A stretch of 64,000 bases of DNA from JBCCOW01 sp039025855 (GCA_039025855.1 JBCCNL010000016.1:1-64000), one strand, 5' to 3'. Shown: positions 1-9,792, numbered from the stretch's first letter. The notes: generated by a model not told the origin, from the sequence alone. Numbers and translations: made by a program.

Positions 1-759
1 CCCACCGCCCCCAACACCGGCGGACCAGCCATCACCATCACCCCGACTGGTGAACCCGACCCCACCCCAGCCACTGCGAGCCCCACACCCGTCGGCCCGC
101 TCGCCATCGCCGAGCCCGACCCCAGCACCGCCCTGGAGCCCGCCGCCCCCTTCCAACCACAACCCGTCGATCAAGCCCCCGTCCTCCTCGACGTCGAATC
201 GCCCGTCGTGTTCCTTGTCGACGCCTCCGGCTCCCTCGTCGACTCCATGCCCCTCGCACTCGCCTACCTCAACCAGCAGGTCCAAGCCTTGCCCGAGTCC
301 GCAGACTTCACCGTCATCTTCTTCCAACGCGGCGAAGCACGCGAACCCTTCAAGCCCGGCCTCCGCCCCGCCTCCCTCGCCAACAAACGCGCCCTCGCCG
401 CCTACCTCGACCCCACCGCCGGCAACATCCGGCCCGAAGGCCGATCCAGCTTCGACCAGGCCCTCACCCTCGCCCTCACCTACCAGCCCAAGACGCTCTA
501 CATCCTCTCCGACAACGCCCTGGGCCGATCCGACCGCTCCGACCCCGACAGCACCGCCGACGCCGTCCTCGACCGCCTCGACACCGCCGTCGCCGACCTC
601 AAGCCCGTCATCCACACCGTCCAGTTCTTCTACGAAGACCCCGACGGCCTGCTCCGCTCCATCGCCAACAACCACGACGGCCGCTTCCAACTCATCCGCG
701 GCGCCACCGCTCCCGTCCAGATCGACTCCCTCGATCTCGAAGACCTGCTCACTCGCTGA
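1..759 (+). CDS. VWA-domain protein, 5' end outside window
   Basis: The reading frame is open from base 1 to a TGA at 757-759, so 252 C-terminal residues are visible and the start lies upstream. A Pro/Thr/Ala-rich linker of about 65 residues leads into a von Willebrand factor A domain. That domain has a MIDAS motif DASGS (Asp74, Ser76, Ser78 of the visible part), a hydrophobic strand TVIFFQ, and a later ILSDNA strand carrying the second metal-site Asp. VWA domains bind partner proteins through a divalent metal. The low-complexity linker suggests an N-terminal membrane anchor or secreted region upstream, which cannot be seen. The partner and role are unknown. The fold assignment is firm; the function is not. 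Confidence 0.8.
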   Translation, partial: PTAPNTGGPAITITPTGEPDPTPATASPTPVGPLAIAEPDPSTALEPAAPFQPQPVDQAPVLLDVESPVVFLVDASGSLVDSMPLALAYLNQQVQALPESADFTVIFFQRGEAREPFKPGLRPASLANKRALAAYLDPTAGNIRPEGRSSFDQALTLALTYQPKTLYILSDNALGRSDRSDPDSTADAVLDRLDTAVADLKPVIHTVQFFYEDPDGLLRSIANNHDGRFQLIRGATAPVQIDSLDLEDLLTR

Positions 760-1009
760 CCCGGACCAGCCGGTCTGCCCAATCCTCCATCTCGCTTGTC
801 CGGGGGCCATACCCGTGCCGCGTTGATCGCAGTCGCGGGAGGCAAGTGGTCGTTGGCCCATGGGTACCCGCGTCACCGAGCCAATCGACAGAATCGTGTG
901 AATTTATCCCCAGCCTATTGATCGGTAGCCGACTCGTGTTTACTCTTTCATTCCGGGAGCCTGCTAGTTCTCGTTAGCCACAGATAATAATCCTACGGAG
1001 TGGCATGAG

Positions 1010-1732
1010 ATGAACTTGTTCTCGTTGTTTGCCTATGTCCCGAAAGAGGTGCGTCGTCGCAGCCTCGTGGCGGTCTTCGGGGTACTACTCTGCTCGTTCT
1101 CGGTCGAGAGCCACGGGGCCTACGTCGTCTACTTCGACAACAACGCGACATTTCAAATCGATGCCGGCGGACCGCTGCTCGTGGAAGACTTCGAGGAATT
1201 CGACGACTTTACTGCCAGCGTAGGCAACCCCGTCACGTTCGCCGACACGGGAGTCGTCCTGAGCTTCATCGATGCGGACACAAACAATGGTTCGTCGAGC
1301 ACAATCGCCGGCGGTTCGTCGATCGCATACAACGGGGCTGATGCGGTGACGTTCACCTTCCCCGTGCCAATCACCGCCTTCGCCATCGACATCTTCGACC
1401 TCCAGACCAATGCGACACCTTCCATCTTCCTGAGCACGCTGAGCGACAACGGGCTAGACACCGAGACCATCCCCGTGAGCTTCAGCGCGACCAACGTGCC
1501 CTTCACCAGCTTTAACTTCGCGGTCGTCAACGATACACCCTTCGATTCGGTGACATTCAGCTTCGGTTTTGGGGGCTCCAACGACACTTCCTTCGACACG
1601 ATTTTTCTCGATACGCTCCAGTTCGTGCCCATCCCCGAGCCGGTCTCCCTAGGCCTGCTTGCTATGGGCTGCGGCCTGCTCACTCTCCGGCGTCATACCC
1701 TTGGCCCCGCCGACGCCGGAGCCGCCGTCTGA
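1010..1732 (+). CDS. PEP-CTERM sorting-domain protein
   Basis: 240 residues. An Arg-rich N-terminus followed by a hydrophobic stretch (about residues 18-33) looks like a signal peptide. The middle is a Thr/Asn/Asp-rich beta-type region typical of secreted proteins. The C-terminus has IPEP, a short hydrophobic segment and an RRH cluster, which is the tripartite PEP-CTERM signal recognised by exosortase. An unusual acidic/alanine tail of about 13 residues follows the basic cluster. GGAG at 997-1000 lies nine bases before the ATG. It stands alone between the VWA gene and the convergent argS, so context gives no function. It is likely an exported cell-surface or exopolysaccharide-associated protein. 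Confidence 0.8.
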   Translation: MNLFSLFAYVPKEVRRRSLVAVFGVLLCSFSVESHGAYVVYFDNNATFQIDAGGPLLVEDFEEFDDFTASVGNPVTFADTGVVLSFIDADTNNGSSSTIAGGSSIAYNGADAVTFTFPVPITAFAIDIFDLQTNATPSIFLSTLSDNGLDTETIPVSFSATNVPFTSFNFAVVNDTPFDSVTFSFGFGGSNDTSFDTIFLDTLQFVPIPEPVSLGLLAMGCGLLTLRRHTLGPADAGAAV

Positions 1733-1788
1733 CCCCGTGTGCCCGATCCGCTAACACATAACCCCCGAGCCAGCCTCCCCGTCGGTGT

Positions 1789-3552
1789 CTACATCCGTTC
1801 GACGACACCTATCCCCAGCAACCCCAACCCCTCACGGATCACGCGACCCGTCAACGCACTCAGCGCCAGCCGGCTCGCCACCAACCCGTCATCCCCCGCC
1901 TTCAGCACCGGGCACGCCTCGTAGAACCGGTGGAAAGCTCCCGCCAACTCGTACAGGTAATTGCACAGCCGGTGCGGCTCCAACGCCTCACCCACCGACG
2001 CCACCACCGACCCGTAACGCAGCAGCAGCAGCCCTAACTTGCGCTCCGCCGGCTCCCCTACCGCGATCTCACCCGCCAACGCATCGTCCTCGGCAAGCTC
2101 CGCCTTCCTCAGGATCGACGCCACCCGCGTGTAGCTGTATTGCAGGTACGGCGCGGTGTTCCCCTCCAGCGCCAGCATCCGGTCGTAGTCGAACACGTAG
2201 TCCTTGATCCGGTCGTTGCTCAAGTCCGCGTACTTCACCGCCCCCACCCCGACGACCTTCGCCACCCCATCCCGTTCTTCCGAAGGCAGGCCTGGATTCT
2301 TCTCGGCGATGACCGCCCCCGCTCGACGCACCGCCTCGTCCAGGACATCGACCAGCTTCACGGTCCCGCCCTCCCGTGTCTTGAACGGCCGACGGTCCGG
2401 CCCAAGGATCGTCCCGAACGACACATAGTCCAACCGTACGCCGTCCTTCACCCAACCCGCCCGCCGGGCCGCGTCAAAAAACTTCTCGAAGTGCTCCCGC
2501 TGCCGCGAGTCCACCACATATACCACCCGGTCCGCTTCCAACTCACCCACCCGGTACCGCACCGCCGCCAGGTCCGTCGTCGCGTACCCGAACCCCCCGT
2601 CCGACTTCTGCACGATCAACGGCGTCTCGTCCTCTTTCCGCTCCGCACCCGCCCCCCCACCGAACACGCACAACGCTCCATCCGACCGCTCCGCAATCCC
2701 CGCCGCCTCCAGGTCGCTGCACACCGCCGGCAGCTTGTCGTTGTAAAAGCTCTCCGCACACAGGTCGTCGTCGGTGAGCTTCACACCCAGCCGGGCGAAC
2801 ACCGCGTTCATGTGCCGCACCGACTCGCCGATCAGGCCTTGCCACAGCGCCCGCGACTCGGCATCCCCCGACTGCAGCGCGACGACGCGCTGCCGAGCCC
2901 GCTCCGCGAAGCCCGGGTCGCTGTCGTCCCGCTTCTTCGCCTCCTGGTACAGAGCATTGAGGTCTGCGATCCCGCTGCTTTCGGCGGATTCGACCGACCA
3001 CCCCGAGCCGATCAGGTGTTCCAGCAGCATCCCGAACTGCGTGCCCCAGTCCCCGATGTGGTTCTGCCGTACCACCGTGTCCCCCACCGCCTCGAACACC
3101 CGCGCCAGCGCATCGCCGATGATCGTCGACCGCAGATGCCCGATGTGCATCTCCTTGGCTAGGTTCGGCGACGCGTAATCCACCACCACCTTCTGCCCGC
3201 CCGACCCGCCTCCCGCACCCACCCCCAGCGTCTCATCCCCCGCCAACCCCGCGACCGCCCCACTCAGCGTCGCTCCGCTCAGCGTCAGGTTGATAAACCC
3301 CGGCCCCGCCACTTCCACCTTCTCCAGCAGCCCGCCACCATTGCCCAGCGCCCCCACAATCGCCTCCGCCACCTCCCTCGGCTTCCGCTTCAGCCGCTTG
3401 GCCAACCCCATCGCCCCGTTCGCCTGAAAGTCCCCAAACTTCGCGTCCGCCGCCGGCCGAACCACCGGGTCCGCATCAACGGCCTCATCGCCGAACGCCG
3501 CAACGATCGCCGCCTTGACCCGCTGTTCCAGTTCGCTCTGCACGTCCTTCAT
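1789..3552 (-). CDS. argS: Arginyl-tRNA synthetase
   Basis: 587 residues, about the usual length for bacterial ArgRS. It charges tRNA-Arg in the cytoplasm. The N-terminal region (about 1-110) has the Add1-type tRNA D-loop-binding domain. The class I HIGH signature follows as MHIGHLRSTIIGDAL, preceded by VDYASPNLAKE. The KMSKS position is degenerate (FKTREGG), as is common in ArgRS. The C-terminal anticodon-binding domain contains YLQYSYTRVASILRK and ends in LGIGVVERM, the typical ArgRS end. It is separated from the flagellar sigma factor by a 220-base gap that holds a bracketed repeat, so it is probably not part of the flagellar operon. Confidence 0.97.
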   Translation of the reverse strand: MKDVQSELEQRVKAAIVAAFGDEAVDADPVVRPAADAKFGDFQANGAMGLAKRLKRKPREVAEAIVGALGNGGGLLEKVEVAGPGFINLTLSGATLSGAVAGLAGDETLGVGAGGGSGGQKVVVDYASPNLAKEMHIGHLRSTIIGDALARVFEAVGDTVVRQNHIGDWGTQFGMLLEHLIGSGWSVESAESSGIADLNALYQEAKKRDDSDPGFAERARQRVVALQSGDAESRALWQGLIGESVRHMNAVFARLGVKLTDDDLCAESFYNDKLPAVCSDLEAAGIAERSDGALCVFGGGAGAERKEDETPLIVQKSDGGFGYATTDLAAVRYRVGELEADRVVYVVDSRQREHFEKFFDAARRAGWVKDGVRLDYVSFGTILGPDRRPFKTREGGTVKLVDVLDEAVRRAGAVIAEKNPGLPSEERDGVAKVVGVGAVKYADLSNDRIKDYVFDYDRMLALEGNTAPYLQYSYTRVASILRKAELAEDDALAGEIAVGEPAERKLGLLLLRYGSVVASVGEALEPHRLCNYLYELAGAFHRFYEACPVLKAGDDGLVASRLALSALTGRVIREGLGLLGIGVVERM

Positions 3553-3605
3553 GGGCCGAGCATGCTACGCCGGGCCGGGGTCGGCTGCTTGGCGTAAAAC
3601 CCAAT

Positions 3606-3749
3606 CACAGAGGTTGGGAGGCACAGAGACACAGAGAAAACCCAATCCAAAAACCATTGAGGCCAAGACTACCGAGACCACAGGGTCAGCCCGCGCGACA
3701 AGGCGTTGCCTAAACCCCTCTGTGTCTCTGTGTCTCTAAAACTCTGTGA
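3606..3749. repeat. CACAGAG-armed inverted-repeat element, copy 1
   Basis: Two arms of about 32 bases (3606-3637 and 3718-3749) face each other around an 80-base centre. Each arm, read inward, begins TCACAGAG and ends in ACAGAGACACAGAG. The centre shares no obvious sequence with the second copy at 9793-9927. It fills the gap between argS and the fliA stop. The arms could pair in RNA or act as ends of a small non-autonomous element. No terminator-like T run follows. Confidence 0.75.
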
Positions 3750-3773
3750 TATCCCTCCACCCCAAAGAGAAAA

Positions 3774-4580
3774 TCAACCCTCGACCGTCAGCTCTTTGTT
3801 CCGGTGATTCAGCTGCGCCTTCAGCCGAGCCAGGATCGAGCTGTGCATCTGCGAGACCCGCGACTCCGAGAGGTCCAGCGTCGTGCCGATCTCCTTCATT
3901 GTCATCTCTTCGTAGTAGTACAGGATGATGATCAGCCGCTCGGCCCGCGACAGACCCTTCGTGATCAGGTCCTTAAGGTCCCGCTTCTGCACCGCCGCGA
4001 ACGGATTGATCTGTTTCTGGTCCTTCAGCACATCGATCTCCCGCACGTCCTTGTTCGAATCGGTCTCGAAGTACTTCCGTGACAGCGAGACCGTCTGCAC
4101 CGCCCCGGCGTCCTTCTTGATCTTCGCGTACTCCTCCTGATCAACCCCGAGCTTGTCGGTCAGCTCGTCGTCTGTCGGCTTCCGGCCGTGCTCCATCTCG
4201 AACGACTTCTTCGCCCCCTCCATCTGCGACGTCCGCGACCGCACCAGACGAGGCACCCAGTCCATCGACCGCAGCTCATCCAGGATCGCCCCCCGGATCC
4301 GCGGCGCACAATACGTCTCGAACTTCACCCCCCGGTCCAGGTCGAACGCGTCGATCGCGTCCATCAACCCAAAGATCCCCGCCGACATCAGATCTTCCAC
4401 ATCCACCTCGTCCGGCAGCTTCGTGTGGATCCGCTCCGCGTTGTACTTCACCAACGGCAGGTACGTCTCCATGAAATGGTTACGCAGCGCCTCGGTCGGC
4501 TTCTTGCGGTACGCCTCCCACTTCTTCTTCAGCTCTGCCTGCTGTTCCGGCGTGGGTTTCGCGTGTCGCGTTCGTGCCAT
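3774..4580 (-). CDS. fliA: Flagellar RNA polymerase sigma factor, sigma-28 (FliA/WhiG type)
   Basis: 268 residues. It directs RNA polymerase to late flagellar, motility and chemotaxis promoters. Region 2 is visible at about residues 40-110 (LPLVKYNAERIH, DLMSAGIFGLMDAIDAFD, FETYCAPRIRGAILDELR). Region 3 follows at about 125-185, and region 4 at about 205-260, with the helix-turn-helix MKEIGTTLDLSESRVSQMHS. FETYCAPRIRGAILDELR is the FliA/WhiG signature. AAGGAG lies eight bases before the ATG. It is the last gene of the leftward flagellar run. FlgM, its usual anti-sigma factor, is not visible in the window. Confidence 0.96.
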   Translation of the reverse strand: MARTRHAKPTPEQQAELKKKWEAYRKKPTEALRNHFMETYLPLVKYNAERIHTKLPDEVDVEDLMSAGIFGLMDAIDAFDLDRGVKFETYCAPRIRGAILDELRSMDWVPRLVRSRTSQMEGAKKSFEMEHGRKPTDDELTDKLGVDQEEYAKIKKDAGAVQTVSLSRKYFETDSNKDVREIDVLKDQKQINPFAAVQKRDLKDLITKGLSRAERLIIILYYYEEMTMKEIGTTLDLSESRVSQMHSSILARLKAQLNHRNKELTVEG

Positions 4581-4664
4581 GTCTTTGACTCCTTGTCATC
4601 GGGGGTGCATCCGTGCACCGAAAACAGGGCGGGCCGACCCAAAGGCCAGACCAGCGCGTATCTC

Positions 4665-4943
4665 TCACGGCTCGGCCGCCGCACTCAGCTCATGCTCGTG
4701 CAGCTCGGCCATCGCCGCCTCTTCATCAGGGATCGGGTGAGCGGACTTGTACCGCTCGATGTGATCATCCACACACCGCTGGATCACATACCCCCCGAAC
4801 CGCCCCACCGCGTAACAAGCCAGCATCACCATCATCGCCGTCGTCATCAGCGTGAAGGACGACACGCCCAGATATGCACCGTAGACAAGGCTTGCAGCAA
4901 ATGCTGCAAAGGCAAAGATCGTGGCAATCACTCGACCTGGCAT
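4665..4943 (-). CDS. Small membrane protein of the flagellar locus, function unknown
   Basis: 92 residues from the first ATG; a TTG start at 4991 would add 16. Two hydrophobic segments (about residues 5-23 and 28-48 from this ATG) are followed by a charged tail rich in Glu and His (DDHIERYKSAHPIPDEE, AELHEHEL). I do not recognise a family. It sits between flhG and fliA on the same strand, so a link to flagellar assembly or placement is plausible. The 200-base gap upstream is AT-rich by local standards, so it could have its own promoter. Confidence 0.6.
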   Translation of the reverse strand: MPGRVIATIFAFAAFAASLVYGAYLGVSSFTLMTTAMMVMLACYAVGRFGGYVIQRCVDDHIERYKSAHPIPDEEAAMAELHEHELSAAAEP

Positions 4944-5149
4944 CTCGTGCAATCCGTTGCGTGAATCTCGCGAAGCGTCTCGAATCCCCAACGCTTCTCA
5001 GAACAACTCAAACGATCGGTCAATCCTTGACCTATCAGGTTTCATAAATGTAGCGAGAGGTCCTGTGGATTGGGCGTGGAACAACAGTTTTTTTCCGAAA
5101 AAAGTGGAATAAAACCTTGTTCAAAGAACGTGGCTTAATTTTTAAAGTT

Positions 5150-6142
5150 TCACCCGCCGGGCCCGCGTCCAAACCACGTCGAGAGCCGACGCAAGAACCC
5201 CGTCGCCGCCGGCTGAGGCTCCACTGCATACAAATCCAAACGGTGTGCCAACGCCCGAACACACTGACTCGCCGGCGCCGCCGGCGCCATCACCGTGAAC
5301 GGCCGACGCGCACGCACCGCCTGCGACACATGCTCGTCCGCCGGCAGATACCCCGCGTACGTCGGCATCAAGCCGAGGAACCGGTGACACACCATCGCGA
5401 TCCGATCGAACACCGCGTGCGCTTCGCGCTCGTCACGCACCATGTTGACCAGCACGTGCACATCCAGCCCCGGACGACGCTGGTGCGCCGTCTTGATCAC
5501 CGCGTACGCGTCCGTGATCGCGGTCGGCTCGGGCGTCGTCACCACGAGCACCCGGTCCGCCGCTGCGGCAAACCCCAGCACGTTCGCGCCCACACCGGCG
5601 CCCGTGTCGATCAACACCACATCCGCCAGCCGATCCAACCGATCGAACTGATCGATCAGCCGCTCCCGCTGCCCTGTCGTTAGGTCCGCCATCTGCGCCA
5701 GCCCCGACGCACCCGGGATCAGCCCGAAGCCGCCCGGCGCTTCCAGCACCACCTCGTCGATGTTCCGCCGGCCCGCCACCACCGCCGCCAGCCCCACCAC
5801 CGGGTTCAAGTCACACACCACATCCGCGTTCGCCGTGCCCAGGTCCGCGTCCAGCAACACGACCCGCCGGCCCATCTTCGCCAAGGCCACCGACAGGTTC
5901 ACCGCCACCGTCGTCTTCCCGACGCCCCCCTTCCCGCTCGTCACCGCGATCGACTGTGCCTGCATCAACCCGACCCCTTGCGTTTCGGCTTCGGCCGCCT
6001 CCACATGCTCCGACACCGCCTGCTCCACCGCCGCCAGCGCATCCAACGCGACCGCGCCGTCCCCCGACGGCAGCAAGCCATCAGAGTCTCGCGTTGCCAC
6101 CAGCCCCCGCAACGCCTCGGCCTGATCAGCCATCAGTCCCAT
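5150..6142 (-). CDS. flhG: MinD/ParA-type flagellar number regulator FlhG (YlxH)
   Basis: 330 residues. This ATPase sets the number and place of flagella together with FlhF. The deviant Walker A KGGVGKTT follows a stretch of about 65 residues. Further ParA/MinD motifs are VVLLDADLGTANADV, a Walker B VVLIDTGAGVG, and the FlhG-typical LIPGASGLAQMADL. The C-terminus carries basic and aromatic residues near RRLSTWFGR, where MinD-like proteins keep a membrane-targeting helix; this is inference. The start overlaps the 3' end of flhF by 17 bases, indicating translational coupling. An alternative ATG lies at 6133. Confidence 0.93.
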   Translation of the reverse strand: MGLMADQAEALRGLVATRDSDGLLPSGDGAVALDALAAVEQAVSEHVEAAEAETQGVGLMQAQSIAVTSGKGGVGKTTVAVNLSVALAKMGRRVVLLDADLGTANADVVCDLNPVVGLAAVVAGRRNIDEVVLEAPGGFGLIPGASGLAQMADLTTGQRERLIDQFDRLDRLADVVLIDTGAGVGANVLGFAAAADRVLVVTTPEPTAITDAYAVIKTAHQRRPGLDVHVLVNMVRDEREAHAVFDRIAMVCHRFLGLMPTYAGYLPADEHVSQAVRARRPFTVMAPAAPASQCVRALAHRLDLYAVEPQPAATGFLRRLSTWFGRGPGG

Positions 6143-7475
6143 CCATTCGCTGGCCCATCACCACTTCGGCCAGCCGACGCGCGTCGCTCGGCTCGATCTG
6201 GTGCGGGACCTCCTGCCCCGTGGTCACATAACTCAGCCGCTTGCCCACCAGCTTAGCGACATTCAACAGCACACCCCCCGTCACCGCCTCGTCCAGCTTC
6301 GTAAAGATCAGCCGGTCCGTCCGCACCCGTGCAAAACGCTCGATCGTCTCCAAAATCACCCGCTGCGTACACGTCGAGCTCAGCACCAGGTGCACCTCGT
6401 GCGGGTCCACCGACTCGATCATGGCTTGCAGTTCGACCAGCTTGTCCGCGTCCCGCTGCGACCGTCCGGCCGTGTCGATCAGCACCGCATCGAAGTGAGC
6501 AAACGACGCCACCGCCGCGTTCAGCTCCGCCGGGTTCGAGCACACCTTCAGCGGCACCCCGATGATCCCCGCGTACGTCCGAAGCTGCTCCACCGCCGCG
6601 ATCCGGTACGTGTCCAGCGTGATCATCGCGATGTTCCGCCCGGCCTTGAGCTTGAACGTCGCCGCCAGCTTCGCAAGCGTCGTCGTCTTGCCTACACCCG
6701 TCGGGCCCACCAACGCGATCGTCCTCGGCCTCCCATCACCCGGCCGATTGAAGTCCGCCGCCTCCGGGTCCACCGGCAGATACTTCGAAATTGTCCGACG
6801 CACCGCCTCGTGGCACGCCTTCTCGTCGTCCAGCTCCGACTCGTTCATCAGCCGACGCGCTTCAGTAACGATCGCCTCCGCCAGCTCCCCGGTCACCTCC
6901 TGCTCGATCAGCTCCGTGTAGTGACGCACCAAGTGCTTCGGCAGCTCCGGACACGGCCCCGCCTGGCTCCGCATCACCCGCGCCACCATCGCCTTCACTG
7001 ACTGAAGCTCCTGCGTCAGCTCCTCGGTCCCCTCCGGGATCGGCACCGGAACCGCCACCGGCTCGGCCACCGTGTTCACCGCCTCGGCCGCCCGACCATT
7101 CCCCGCCGACGGCGACTCGACCACACCGACCCCACCACCCCCACCACCCGCCTCACGGCTGATCTCCGCCTTCGCCGCCGCGTACGTCTTCTTGATCAGA
7201 TCACCCGCCAGCGGCTCAACCGCAGGCACTGCGGCAGCTTTCTCACGCCGTTCCGCCAACGCCATCGCCCGCGGCGACCGACGCGCTTCCGCCCGCTTCC
7301 GCCGACCCACCGCCCGGCCGTCCGTCGCCGTCACCTCCACCACCGTCTTCGCACCGATCCCCAGCACGCCGCCTCGCTTGAAGCTCCGCGTGTGCAACAC
7401 CACCGCCTCGGTGCCCAGCTCTCGCCGGACCGCCATCAACGCCTCGGCCATCGTTGGGCCGGTGAACGTCTTCAT
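6126..7475 (-). CDS. flhF: Flagellar placement GTPase FlhF (SRP family)
   Basis: 449 residues from the ATG that gives the family-typical start MKTFTGPTMAEALMAVRRELG. An in-frame extension to 7514 would overlap flhA and is not preferred. A variable basic and acidic middle (about 60-190) leads to an SRP54-type NG domain. Its motifs are the P-loop GPTGVGKTTTLAKLAA, TLDTYRIAAVEQLRTYA, a DTAGRS G3 element and TKLDEAVTGG. SRP-family GTPases of this kind mark the pole or site where the flagellar base assembles. GGAAG lies just before the start. It is coupled to flhG downstream. Confidence 0.95.
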   Translation of the reverse strand: MKTFTGPTMAEALMAVRRELGTEAVVLHTRSFKRGGVLGIGAKTVVEVTATDGRAVGRRKRAEARRSPRAMALAERREKAAAVPAVEPLAGDLIKKTYAAAKAEISREAGGGGGGVGVVESPSAGNGRAAEAVNTVAEPVAVPVPIPEGTEELTQELQSVKAMVARVMRSQAGPCPELPKHLVRHYTELIEQEVTGELAEAIVTEARRLMNESELDDEKACHEAVRRTISKYLPVDPEAADFNRPGDGRPRTIALVGPTGVGKTTTLAKLAATFKLKAGRNIAMITLDTYRIAAVEQLRTYAGIIGVPLKVCSNPAELNAAVASFAHFDAVLIDTAGRSQRDADKLVELQAMIESVDPHEVHLVLSSTCTQRVILETIERFARVRTDRLIFTKLDEAVTGGVLLNVAKLVGKRLSYVTTGQEVPHQIEPSDARRLAEVVMGQRMDGTDG

Positions 7476-7488
7476 CGCTTCCACTGAC

Positions 7489-9768
7489 TCACGCCCTCTG
7501 CAGTTGTGGATCACCGGCCATGGCAGACTCCGCTGCCGACACCGGTGCTCCGGGTGCGTCCATGCCTAGTCCGGAACCCGCTTCGCTCTCCGCAGACAGC
7601 GTCGCCAGCCCCATCGATTCCACCTCCACGCCCTTACTGATCTCGTTATACCCCAAGACCGCCGACCCCGGCAGGTGCGGCTCGATCAACCGCCGAACCT
7701 GCGCCCGAACCTGCGGCGACGCCAACACCACCGGCGTCCGACCGGCATCGATCAGCCGTTGCAACTCACCCATCACCGCCGCCGTGATCCGGTTCGCCAC
7801 CGCGGGAGGCATCGTCATGCTCGTCCCCTCTGCGCTGCGTTCGATGTACCCATTGATCTGATCCTCGAGGGCCGGGTCAAGGCTGACACAATAGAGTCGG
7901 CTAACCAGCGGCGGATTCTCCAAACCCGGCTCATCCACCGCAGGCTCCTGCACCGCATACTGGCTGCAGATCGTTCGACGCAGCCCGTTCCGCGCATACT
8001 CCGTCAGCACATCCAGGTCCTTCGTCCGCGTCGCCCAATCCCCCAGCGTCTCGACCACCCCCTCCAGGTCCCGGATCGGCACCCGCTCCCGCAGCAGGTT
8101 CTGCAGCACCTTCTGCAGCTCGCCCGGCTTCACCAACGGCGTCTCCCCCTCCAACACCTCGCCCGTCAGCTTCGGTGCCTTGTCCTTCAGCTGCGTGATC
8201 AGGTTGTTCGTCTCCTCACGCGTCAGCATCTCCGCACCGTGCGTCTTCACCACCTCCGTCAGGTGCGTCGCCAACACCGACGTCGGATCGACCACGTAGT
8301 AGTTCAACGCCTCCGCCCGCTGCTTCTGGCCCGCATCGATCCACGTCGCCTCCTGCCCGAACGCCGGCTCCACACACTTGATCCCCTGCAGCGGTGCCGA
8401 CCCCGGCGACACCAGCCCCGCGTCCAACGCCATGAACTGACCCGGATACACCTGCCCCTGCGCCACCGCGTTCCCCCGGATCTTGATGTGGTAATCGTTC
8501 GGCTGGAACTGCATGTTGTCCCGGATCCGCACCGGCGGCATCACCAGCCCCAACTCGGCCGCCAACTGCCTACGGATCATCGTGATCCGATCCAACAGAT
8601 CCCCGCCCTGCGACGTATCCACCAGCCGAACCAACGCGTAACCCACCTCCAGCTCCAGCGTATCGACGTGCATCGCCTGCTCGACAGGCTCTGGCTCCGT
8701 CGACTTCTTCGCCGTCGCCTCCGCCGCCTTCACTTTCTGCTCCGTCTCCGTCCGCTCCTGCCGGTAAACAAAGAACGCCAGCCCCCCGCATAGCGATGCC
8801 AGCCCCATCATCGGGAGGAACGGCAACCCCACGAACGACATCGACGCCAGGAACCCGGCCGTGATCGCCAGCGCCACCCACTTACCCGTCAGCTGACCCA
8901 ATAGTTCCGAATTCAGGTCTTCCCGGCTCGACGTCCGCGTCACGATCAGACCCGCACCGATCGCGATGATGAACGCCGGGATCTGCGACACCAACCCATC
9001 GCCAATAGTCAGCAGCGTATACGCCGCCGCCGTCTCACCGATCCCCCACCCATTAATCGCCAAGCCCACCGTGAACCCACCGATGATGTTCACCAGCGTG
9101 ATGATGATCCCCGCCACCGCATCGCCCCGCACAAACTTACTCGCACCGTCCATCGCCCCGTGGAAGTCCGCTTCGTGCTGGATCTTCTCCCGCCGATCCT
9201 TCGCCTCCTTCTCATCAATCAAACCCGCGTTCAGGTCCGCGTCGATCGCCATCTGCTTGCCCGGCATCGCGTCCAGCGTGAAGCGTGCCGCGACCTCCGA
9301 AATCCGCGTCGCGCCTTTGGTAATCACCACGAACTGGATGATCACCAGGATCGTGAACATGATCACGCCCACCACAATCCCGCCGTTCTCCGTGCCCCCC
9401 GTCACGAAGCTCGAAAACGCCTGGATCACATGCCCCGCCACCGCCGTCGCCTGCTCCGGCGGCTGATCCGTCGGCGTCAGGATCAGCCGCGTCGTCGCGA
9501 TGTTCAACACCAGCCGCATCAGCGTCGTGAACAGCAGCAGCGACGGAAAAACACTGAACTCCAGCGGGCTCTTCACAAAGATCGTCGTCAGCAGGATCAG
9601 CGTCGCCAACGCCAGGTTCGCCGCGATCAGCAGGTCCATCAGGATCGGCGGCATCGGCACCACAATCACGATGACCCCCAGCACCACAAAGATCGGAAGC
9701 GCCAGCGTCCGGTACTCGTGCAGCTTCTTCACCCACCCCGGGACCGCGATGTTCGACGTCTTCGCCAT
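7489..9768 (-). CDS. flhA: Flagellar export apparatus protein FlhA
   Basis: 759 residues, about 60 longer than common FlhA. The first 350 or so residues carry the membrane segments of the export gate. They include the FHIPEP signature region RFTLDAMPGKQMAIDAD followed by LIDEKEAKDRREKIQHEADF. The cytoplasmic domain (about 370-720) docks chaperone-substrate complexes. The extra length lies in a charged linker after the membrane domain and in an Ala/Gly-rich tail. AGGAG sits a few bases before the ATG. It lies between flhB and flhF as in spirochaetes and Bacillus. A 160-base gap with a bracketed repeat separates it from flhB. Confidence 0.97.
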   Translation of the reverse strand: MAKTSNIAVPGWVKKLHEYRTLALPIFVVLGVIVIVVPMPPILMDLLIAANLALATLILLTTIFVKSPLEFSVFPSLLLFTTLMRLVLNIATTRLILTPTDQPPEQATAVAGHVIQAFSSFVTGGTENGGIVVGVIMFTILVIIQFVVITKGATRISEVAARFTLDAMPGKQMAIDADLNAGLIDEKEAKDRREKIQHEADFHGAMDGASKFVRGDAVAGIIITLVNIIGGFTVGLAINGWGIGETAAAYTLLTIGDGLVSQIPAFIIAIGAGLIVTRTSSREDLNSELLGQLTGKWVALAITAGFLASMSFVGLPFLPMMGLASLCGGLAFFVYRQERTETEQKVKAAEATAKKSTEPEPVEQAMHVDTLELEVGYALVRLVDTSQGGDLLDRITMIRRQLAAELGLVMPPVRIRDNMQFQPNDYHIKIRGNAVAQGQVYPGQFMALDAGLVSPGSAPLQGIKCVEPAFGQEATWIDAGQKQRAEALNYYVVDPTSVLATHLTEVVKTHGAEMLTREETNNLITQLKDKAPKLTGEVLEGETPLVKPGELQKVLQNLLRERVPIRDLEGVVETLGDWATRTKDLDVLTEYARNGLRRTICSQYAVQEPAVDEPGLENPPLVSRLYCVSLDPALEDQINGYIERSAEGTSMTMPPAVANRITAAVMGELQRLIDAGRTPVVLASPQVRAQVRRLIEPHLPGSAVLGYNEISKGVEVESMGLATLSAESEAGSGLGMDAPGAPVSAAESAMAGDPQLQRA

Positions 9769-9792
9769 GGTCTCCTTTAGCTCGATTCAATA

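Noticed and set aside
3606..3749. CACAGAG repeats as a CRISPR array
   Set aside because: Only two arms in inverted orientation, no regular spacers and no cas genes.
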